This document shows positions 5,299-10,246 of a stretch of DNA of 10,246 nt, in pieces. The position numbers and the translations under genes were made by a program. This DNA is from Dysgonamonadaceae bacterium (GTDB lineage Bacteria > Bacteroidota > Bacteroidia > Bacteroidales > Azobacteroidaceae). Location: contig JAIRSN010000134.1 in assembly GCA_031255425.1 (NCBI GenBank), positions 1 through 10,246 on the forward strand, written 5' to 3'. The first letter of the stretch is position 1. The number at the start of each line of letters is the position of its first letter. Below the pieces are notes generated by a model, which saw only the letters and a program-made list of their open reading frames with translations, was not told the DNA's origin and did not search any database.

Positions 5299-7337
5299 CA
5301 GCACACGCCACCGGATACCCAGATACCCGGTTGCGGCAGATTCCCCCGGTCATAATAAGCGACATTAAAAAGATTGTTGACCGTCAGGTAGAACGACAGA
5401 CGGTTGAGCGAATAGCTAAGTTTCAGGTCGACGAGCGAAAAAGCAGGGAAAGCCGTTTCCTCCAGGATTCCGGCGCCATCGTCGTTCCTGCCCGCCAGCC
5501 GGCTGAAAGTCCCCTCGCGCCTCTGCCACCGGAACTGCCAATCCGCCCTCAGCCCCTTGCCGAGCGGATGCGCCACGCCCGCCACCAGCTTGTGACGCAG
5601 GTAGTCCAGCACATAGTTGGAGATCAGCTTGCCGGCGTCCCGGTCCTGATGCATAAACAGATAGCCCACATGCAGCCGGGTGTCCGCCAGGCACGGAAGG
5701 TATTTCCCGGCAGGAAAAGAAACATCGACCTCCCATCCGATTTTGTTGACAAAAGTCAGGTTCGCAGCCTTCAGCTTGTCCTGCGGATTTTCTTTGACCC
5801 AGTCGATCAGGTTTTTCCCCCTCTCATAGAAACCGTTGAGGGAAAAAGAACCGAACGCGCCCACATACTTGCACCCGGCATCGAACGCCTCCGAAGTTTC
5901 CGGCAACAGGTCGGGAAAGCCCTCCTGCGCCGGGTCGACATAATACAAATCGGTGAACGTCGGCATCCGGACGGCATTGCTCCAGGAAGCAAACACCCGG
6001 AGATGACGGGTCAGCCAATAGCCGGCGCTGAGGTTCGGATAGAGCCGGGCATCGTTGCCGTAAGCAGTGTTGTAATGGAGCAGCACGCCGGCTCCCAGCG
6101 AAAACTTCCGGGCAGTATACGCGTGTTCGAGGGCGTACGCAACGCTGGTGCGATGGTCGGAACGGGTGAATTCCCCGATGGGTTGCGGCATCCGTTTGCC
6201 CAGGTTATTACTGAGGATGCCCTCGTTGCGGATTTCCCCGCCGAGCCGGGTGACGCCGCCCGTCCACTGGTATTGCAGGTCGAGGTTGAAACCGAAAACC
6301 TCCGAGCGGTGGACGTTCGGACCGGTATACCAACCGGGAATGCCGGGCGTCCCGTTGCGGTAAAGGTGGAAACGGTCGGAATGACGGTTCCAGTAGAGGT
6401 GCGGAATCAGTTTGAGCCGCGTCCCCGATTCGCCCTTCACGGAAGCAAAAAGCGATTGCGTGTCGTCGAACTGGTTCGGGTAGAGAGGCGAATAAAACGT
6501 GTTGGCGCCGTACGCCTTATCGTTGCATCCGAACTGCCAGTCGACCGTTGCGTGGCCGGTGCGGAAACGGCTTTGCCAAAACAGGTTCAGCAGCCGGTAG
6601 TCGCTGTCCGGAAGGTACCCGTCCGCGGCGCCGTATCCCGCGGAAAGGCTGTGGGTGGAGGAAGGCGTTTGGAAAGCGCCGCGCGCCTCCGCCCCCCGGA
6701 GCGCATACATGCCGGTTTCCGCTTTCAGGAAAACGTTTGCTTCCGTGTCTTTTTTCGTGACAATATTCAGCCCGCCGGAAAAAGCGCCGGCTCCGTAGAG
6801 GAGGGAAGCAGGTCCGCGGATGATTTCGATCCGTTCGATGTCGGAAAGATTAACGGGAAGATCGAGGGAGTAATGACCGGTTTGGGGGTTGGAGAGATTT
6901 GCTCCGTTGAGGAGGACGGCGATCTGGTCGAAAGTGCCGCCGCGAAGGGCGACGTCGGAGAGTACCCCGTTGGGGCCGCGTTGACGGACGTCTAAGCCAA
7001 CGACATTTTTCAATAAATCCTGAATACTGAGCGCCGGCTGTCGCGCAATTTCTTCACGGGTGATAACCGTCGTGAGCTTGGCGGTGCGGTTCAGCGCCGG
7101 ATCCGCCGGAGCGGAGGTGACCACCAGCTCGTCTAATTCCCCGCCGGGAATCGAATCGCGGGCGACGGCAGCCTGATGTTGCGCCGAAGCGTGGGCAACG
7201 GGAGCAAAAGCCAGCGTGCAACCGGCAACAACTCCAATACTTACCTCCCTGTGCATACTGTTGAACGCAGCGTATGCCCGCCGGACGAATCGCCTGAAAC
7301 GATAACTTCGTCCCGAATAAAAAACAGTTTGTTTCAT
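5280..7337 (-). CDS. TonB-dependent outer-membrane receptor, BtuB-like type
   Basis: This 685-residue receptor would import a scarce ligand across the outer membrane using TonB energy. A hydrophobic signal core (about 32-50, ending AHASAQ) is followed by a TonB-box-like LDELVVTSA (68-76). The plug domain (about 84-195) contains RGGTFDQIAVLLNG (132-145) and IRGPASLLYGAGAFSGGLNI (173-192), and a 22-strand-type barrel fills the rest with alternating aromatic strands. Length and plug resemble the compact BtuB/siderophore class rather than the 1000-residue SusC class, and no SusD gene follows. Vitamin B12 is possible but unproven: no cobalamin genes are visible. The N-terminus is unusual: a 27-residue basic extension (RFRRFVRRAYAAF) precedes an internal Met28 that alone would give a normal signal peptide. 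The C-terminus ends CWAAALP instead of the usual terminal aromatic. It lies 20 bases after the coiled-coil gene and is probably cotranscribed with it. Confidence 0.9.
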   Translation of the reverse strand: MKQTVFYSGRSYRFRRFVRRAYAAFNSMHREVSIGVVAGCTLAFAPVAHASAQHQAAVARDSIPGGELDELVVTSAPADPALNRTAKLTTVITREEIARQPALSIQDLLKNVVGLDVRQRGPNGVLSDVALRGGTFDQIAVLLNGANLSNPQTGHYSLDLPVNLSDIERIEIIRGPASLLYGAGAFSGGLNIVTKKDTEANVFLKAETGMYALRGAEARGAFQTPSSTHSLSAGYGAADGYLPDSDYRLLNLFWQSRFRTGHATVDWQFGCNDKAYGANTFYSPLYPNQFDDTQSLFASVKGESGTRLKLIPHLYWNRHSDRFHLYRNGTPGIPGWYTGPNVHRSEVFGFNLDLQYQWTGGVTRLGGEIRNEGILSNNLGKRMPQPIGEFTRSDHRTSVAYALEHAYTARKFSLGAGVLLHYNTAYGNDARLYPNLSAGYWLTRHLRVFASWSNAVRMPTFTDLYYVDPAQEGFPDLLPETSEAFDAGCKYVGAFGSFSLNGFYERGKNLIDWVKENPQDKLKAANLTFVNKIGWEVDVSFPAGKYLPCLADTRLHVGYLFMHQDRDAGKLISNYVLDYLRHKLVAGVAHPLGKGLRADWQFRWQRREGTFSRLAGRNDDGAGILEETAFPAFSLVDLKLSYSLNRLSFYLTVNNLFNVAYYDRGNLPQPGIWVSGGVCWAAALP

Positions 7338-7357
7338 AAAATAAAATTTGTGTATGA

Positions 7358-8236
7358 TTATTTGTCCAATTTGAAGGATTTTCGTCCAATCAGGTTGCCG
7401 TCGGCGAAAATATCGACCCGGTAATTGCCCGGCAGGAGGAACTCTTCGATTTTCCAGTAAACGCTCATCCGGAGTTCTTCGCCGGTGTATTCAAAGGCGC
7501 GCTTCGCCGAATAGTTAATGTTTTTGTTTTCGTAGGAAAAGACGTCGCCGGGGTTTTTCACCAGCACCTCGTCGTCCGGCTTTTGGATGCGGATGTAAAC
7601 GGTTTTCTCGCCCGGTTCGGCGGTGATATTCTTGTTGATGGTAAACTGCACTTCCAGTTGATCCATCCGTTTGAGTTTGTCGGTCTGCTTGTTTTTGTCC
7701 GTCCGCCCGGTTACGCTGATGTTGCTCGCATCGAGCTTGGACGCAATCTGAACGGTCTCGATCAACTGTTCTTTTTCCTGTGTCAGTTGCGAAACGGTTT
7801 GCGTCGCCTCGCGGTATTTCACCGTCACCTGCTGTTTTTCCTTTTCCAATTGTTTGTTCAGGCGGTCCAGCGAGTCGATCTGCACCACATAACCGCGCAT
7901 AATCGTCCGCAGCGTTTCCAGTTCCTTTTTCAGTTCGCTGATTCGTTTGGCATCGGTCGCTTTAACGGTCCGGAGTTCTTCCTGCAAGCGTTGCACCTTC
8001 AGTTGCTCCGTTTCCAGTTTGGCGGCAAGCGAATCGTTGTTGATCTGAAGTTTGTAGCCCTCGTACTGGATGGACAACTCGTTGTATTCGTCGGCAAGCT
8101 CTTCCTTGTACAATTCGGACTGCAACACCAGCTCCTCAAACTGTTTCTTCTGGTAAAAAATATACACAATCGCTCCCGCAACGGCGACCATCAGCCCAAC
8201 GGCGGTCAGGATCCAAATAGATTGTTTACTTTTCAT
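7358..8236 (-). CDS. Single-pass membrane protein with long coiled coil and C-terminal beta domain
   Basis: This 292-residue protein has one N-terminal membrane helix (about 8-27) with a short basic cytoplasmic start, so the bulk should face the periplasm. Residues about 30-165 are an extended coiled coil rich in E, K, Q and L (for example ELKKELETLR at 101-110). The C-terminal part (about 193-292) is a compact beta domain, with VQFTINKNI, KTVYIRIQKP and a final NYRVDIFADGNLIGRKSF that reads like an immunoglobulin-type sandwich. No lipobox is present. Coiled coils like this are often mislabelled SMC; there is no ATPase motif here. I know the architecture only as a conserved Bacteroidales hypothetical. 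It starts about 15-20 bases after a promoter-like box and ends 20 bases before the TonB receptor, so an envelope role linked to that receptor is plausible but unproven. Confidence 0.8.
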   Translation of the reverse strand: MKSKQSIWILTAVGLMVAVAGAIVYIFYQKKQFEELVLQSELYKEELADEYNELSIQYEGYKLQINNDSLAAKLETEQLKVQRLQEELRTVKATDAKRISELKKELETLRTIMRGYVVQIDSLDRLNKQLEKEKQQVTVKYREATQTVSQLTQEKEQLIETVQIASKLDASNISVTGRTDKNKQTDKLKRMDQLEVQFTINKNITAEPGEKTVYIRIQKPDDEVLVKNPGDVFSYENKNINYSAKRAFEYTGEELRMSVYWKIEEFLLPGNYRVDIFADGNLIGRKSFKLDK

Positions 8237-8258
8237 ATTGATATTTCGATAAGCGCTG

Positions 8259-8266
8259 CAAAAATA
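8259..8266 (-). promoter_or_regulatory. -7 box before the coiled-coil/TonB receptor genes
   Basis: On the minus strand TATTTTTG matches TAnnTTTG exactly, 22 bases before the ATG at 8236. No clear TTTG is seen at the -33 distance. It falls in the 53-base gap after the methyltransferase gene and suggests that the coiled-coil gene and the receptor form a separate transcription unit. Confidence 0.45.
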
Positions 8267-8289
8267 CGCATTTCTTTTTCATTATTTAG

Positions 8290-9177
8290 TTATGTTCTGC
8301 TAAAAACGCTCAACGGCAAACGCTTCCCGAAGCGGTCGGTGAGAAACAGTTCGCCGTATCCGGGATTTCCGGCACGGGGGAAACAGTTTCTCATCAGGTT
8401 CTCGGCAATCAGGGAAGAAAATCCCATCGAGTAGAGGTTCAGGACGCAAAAACAGCCGGCGTCGTCCGCAATTTTCCGGCAACCGTCCATCAGTTCGGCG
8501 ATTCCGTCTTCCAGAATCCAGCGTTCGCCGGCGGGACCGCGTCCGTAAGCCGGCGGATCCAGCAGAATCCCCTGGTAGCGGTTGCCCCTTTTGACCTCCC
8601 GCTTCACAAACTTCAACGCATCTTCCCACACCCAGCGGATATTGTCCAGGCGGGAAGCCTCCATGTTTTCCCGCGCCCAGCTCAACACCGGACGTACCGA
8701 ATCGACATGTGTGACGTCCGCCCCCGCCGCCTTTGCCGCCAGCGAAGCGCCGCCGGTATACGCAAAGAGGTTGAGCGTCCGGACGGGTTGCGCCTTGATT
8801 TGCCGGACGGAGTCGTAGATATAATCCCAGTTCCGCGCCTGTTCCGGGAAAATCCCGATGTGCTTGAAGGCAGTCAGTCCCAGCCGGAACCGGAGCGTCA
8901 TTTCCTTATACGTATATTGAATCGTCCATTGTTGCGGCATCCGGGGCGTCAGCGCCCATTCGCCTTTTTCGTTTCCTTCCGGCGCGGACTTTCCCTTTTC
9001 CTTTTTGAACCAGGCATCGGCTTTGCGTTCCCAGTCGGTTTCCGGCAACGATTTTTCCCAGACGGCTTGCGGTTCGGGACGGCGGAGGACATACTGCCCG
9101 AAGCGTTCGAGTTTTTCGTAACCGCCCGAATCAATCAGTTCGTAATCCGGCCAGTTTTGCGGCGTGAGTAAAAGCAT
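8290..9177 (-). CDS. Class I SAM-dependent methyltransferase, RlmI-like
   Basis: This 295-residue enzyme matches the RlmI/COG1092 type of RNA methyltransferase. Motif I is LNLFAYTGGAS (135-145), the acidic SAM-ribose contact is in THVDSV (156-161), and the catalytic-region motif is LDPPAYGRG (206-214). An N-terminal DYELIDSGGYEKLERFG (11-27) is typical of this group, so the start at 9177 is well placed. The N-terminal PUA RNA-binding domain of E. coli RlmI is absent, as in many short family members. The likely reaction is base methylation of rRNA, possibly at a cytosine, but the target cannot be read from sequence. The gene begins 26 bases after the polyprenyl synthase stop and is probably in the same operon; the pairing appears to be positional rather than functional. 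Confidence 0.88.
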   Translation of the reverse strand: MLLLTPQNWPDYELIDSGGYEKLERFGQYVLRRPEPQAVWEKSLPETDWERKADAWFKKEKGKSAPEGNEKGEWALTPRMPQQWTIQYTYKEMTLRFRLGLTAFKHIGIFPEQARNWDYIYDSVRQIKAQPVRTLNLFAYTGGASLAAKAAGADVTHVDSVRPVLSWARENMEASRLDNIRWVWEDALKFVKREVKRGNRYQGILLDPPAYGRGPAGERWILEDGIAELMDGCRKIADDAGCFCVLNLYSMGFSSLIAENLMRNCFPRAGNPGYGELFLTDRFGKRLPLSVFSRT

Positions 9178-9203
9178 ATAATGGGTATAGGAAGTAAGAC
9201 AGG

Positions 9204-10175
9204 TTATTTTTCTCGTTCGATAATATAGTCAATCAGGTTGATCATCGCCGTTTTGGTTGGAGTGTCGGGAAAACAGCGCAGCAAGCCGATGGTTTTTTCC
9301 TTTATTTCCTGCATTTTCAAGCGGGCGTATTCGATTCCTTTGTATTCCTTCGCAAAATCGATCAGGCGCTTGACATTTTCCTGCGAGAAATCCCGGTTGC
9401 GGAGAATCTCCGTCATGCGTCCGGACGGTTCATCCGGTGCATTTTTCAGGGCATAGATAAGCGGCAGCGTAATCTTTCCTTCGCGGATGTCGTTGCCGGT
9501 AGGCTTGCCGATGTCGCCCTGTTCAAAATAATCGAAGACATCGTCTTTTATCTGGAAACAAAGGCCGAGATTAGTCCCGACCGACCGGAGCGTTTCCGTC
9601 CTTTCCGCATCCGCACCGACGGACAGCGCGCCCATTTCGGAACAGGACGACAAGAGAACCGCCGTTTTTTTCCGGATAATTTCGAAGTAACACTCCTCGT
9701 CGACAATCAATTCCGAAGAAGAAATCAGTTGAGTCAATTCCCCCTCCGCCAGGTTTTGCGCCAGGTTAGCCATGATCCGAAGGATGGTTTGGTTTTCCGT
9801 ATCGACACCGCGGACAATCGCCTGCGAGAGGATATAGTCGCCCAGCAAGACCGCGGTCCGGTTATCATATTTTGCCATCACAGACGGCTGTCCGCGTCGT
9901 TCCGGCGTATTGTCCACCACATCATCGTGAATCAGCGTAGCCGTGTGCAGCAATTCGAGGATCACCGCATAATCCAACGTCTTTTGCGTAATCCCGCCAC
10001 AAAGTTTCGCCGAAAGGATCAGCACAAGCGGACGGATACGTTTCCCCTTCTTTTCAGAAACGAAATCAAGCATAAACTGAAAATGATTGACAGAACGGTT
10101 CAACGCTTTCATATAAAGCTCATTGAAAGCCTCCAATTCTTTTTGCACAGGTTGAGTAACGGTTTGTATTTCCAT
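9204..10175 (-). CDS. Long-chain polyprenyl diphosphate synthase (IspB-like)
   Basis: This 323-residue cytoplasmic enzyme condenses isopentenyl diphosphate onto an allylic primer to make the prenyl chain, most likely the menaquinone side chain in this lineage. It shows GKRIRP (44-49), the first aspartate-rich motif DDVVD (84-88) within LIHDDVVDN, the second motif DDVFD (211-215) and GKPTGNDIREGKITLP (223-238). The residue five positions before the first motif is alanine (A79), as in E. coli IspB, not a bulky aromatic that would stop at C15-C20, so a long product is expected; exact chain length is not determinable by eye. Length is normal for the family and no key residue is missing. It is the first gene of its unit, 29 bases after a promoter-like -7 box, with the methyltransferase gene following. 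Confidence 0.93.
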   Translation of the reverse strand: MEIQTVTQPVQKELEAFNELYMKALNRSVNHFQFMLDFVSEKKGKRIRPLVLILSAKLCGGITQKTLDYAVILELLHTATLIHDDVVDNTPERRGQPSVMAKYDNRTAVLLGDYILSQAIVRGVDTENQTILRIMANLAQNLAEGELTQLISSSELIVDEECYFEIIRKKTAVLLSSCSEMGALSVGADAERTETLRSVGTNLGLCFQIKDDVFDYFEQGDIGKPTGNDIREGKITLPLIYALKNAPDEPSGRMTEILRNRDFSQENVKRLIDFAKEYKGIEYARLKMQEIKEKTIGLLRCFPDTPTKTAMINLIDYIIEREK

Positions 10176-10203
10176 ATTACAAGTTCACGAATCAACGAAA
10201 GGA

Positions 10204-10211
10204 CAAAAGTA
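10204..10211 (-). promoter_or_regulatory. -7 box before the polyprenyl synthase gene
   Basis: On the minus strand TACTTTTG (10211-10204) is a perfect TAnnTTTG match, preceded by an eight-base A tract, 28 bases before the ATG at 10175. A convincing -33 TTTG is not seen. The remaining bases to the right edge (10212-10246) hold no gene that I can support. Confidence 0.55.
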
Positions 10212-10246
10212 GTGTTTTTTTTGCGAAAAGGCATTATGTTCGGCGG

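Noticed and set aside
4781..5365. Long minus-strand reading frame with 14-residue repeats such as SPHGNVINRMGKLT
   Set aside because: It arises because the 42-bp unit is a multiple of three. It also runs into the 3' end of the TonB receptor in another frame, and the array changes show no preference for synonymous substitutions in this frame.
7338..8290. Cobalamin riboswitch controlling the BtuB-like receptor
   Set aside because: Only 20 bases separate the receptor from the upstream gene, and only 53 bases precede that gene; neither gap has room for a cobalamin riboswitch.

Overview
The window looks like a Bacteroidales (Bacteroidetes) chromosome with a phage- or mobile-element-type gene block on its left. 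Three things suggest this: upstream -7 boxes of the TAnnTTTG type, AT-rich leaders without Shine-Dalgarno sequences, and a TonB-dependent receptor beside a membrane-anchored coiled-coil protein. By eye, GC near 50% would fit a Tannerellaceae or Dysgonomonadaceae relative, but the family is not established. Every convincing gene is on the minus strand, so the biological reading order is right to left.

Right part (10246 down to about 5280), ordinary chromosomal genes. A long-chain polyprenyl diphosphate synthase (10175-9204) is followed after 26 bases by a class I SAM-dependent RlmI-type methyltransferase (9177-8290). A second unit with its own promoter-like box has a single-pass coiled-coil envelope protein (8236-7358) and, 20 bases on, a TonB-dependent outer-membrane receptor (7337-5280) with an unusual basic N-terminal extension and a non-aromatic C-terminus.

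Middle (5279-4633), 647 bases without a convincing gene. From the receptor side it holds: a hairpin in a GC-rich stretch, a plus-strand terminator-like hairpin, a tandem array of six complete 42-bp units plus a partial seventh, a 14-bp inverted repeat, and a Bacteroidetes-type promoter with a leader hairpin. The array is a multiple of three in length, so it opens long spurious reading frames on both strands.

Left part (4632 down to 1), a tightly packed operon of phage-like character: an unrecognised protein with a C-terminal coiled coil, an SNF2-type helicase/ATPase, a GNAT-like protein, an IbrA-type PAPS-reductase-family (DUF3440-like) protein, an IbrB-type ParB/Srx-domain protein, and an unrecognised protein that runs off the window. 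Neighbouring genes overlap by 17, 4, 35 and 1 bases, or are separated by 1 base, so translational coupling is likely. IbrA/IbrB pairs are known from phage-derived regions. The added helicase and GNAT-like protein make this the best candidate here for an under-described system, possibly acting on nucleic acid; that function is inference.
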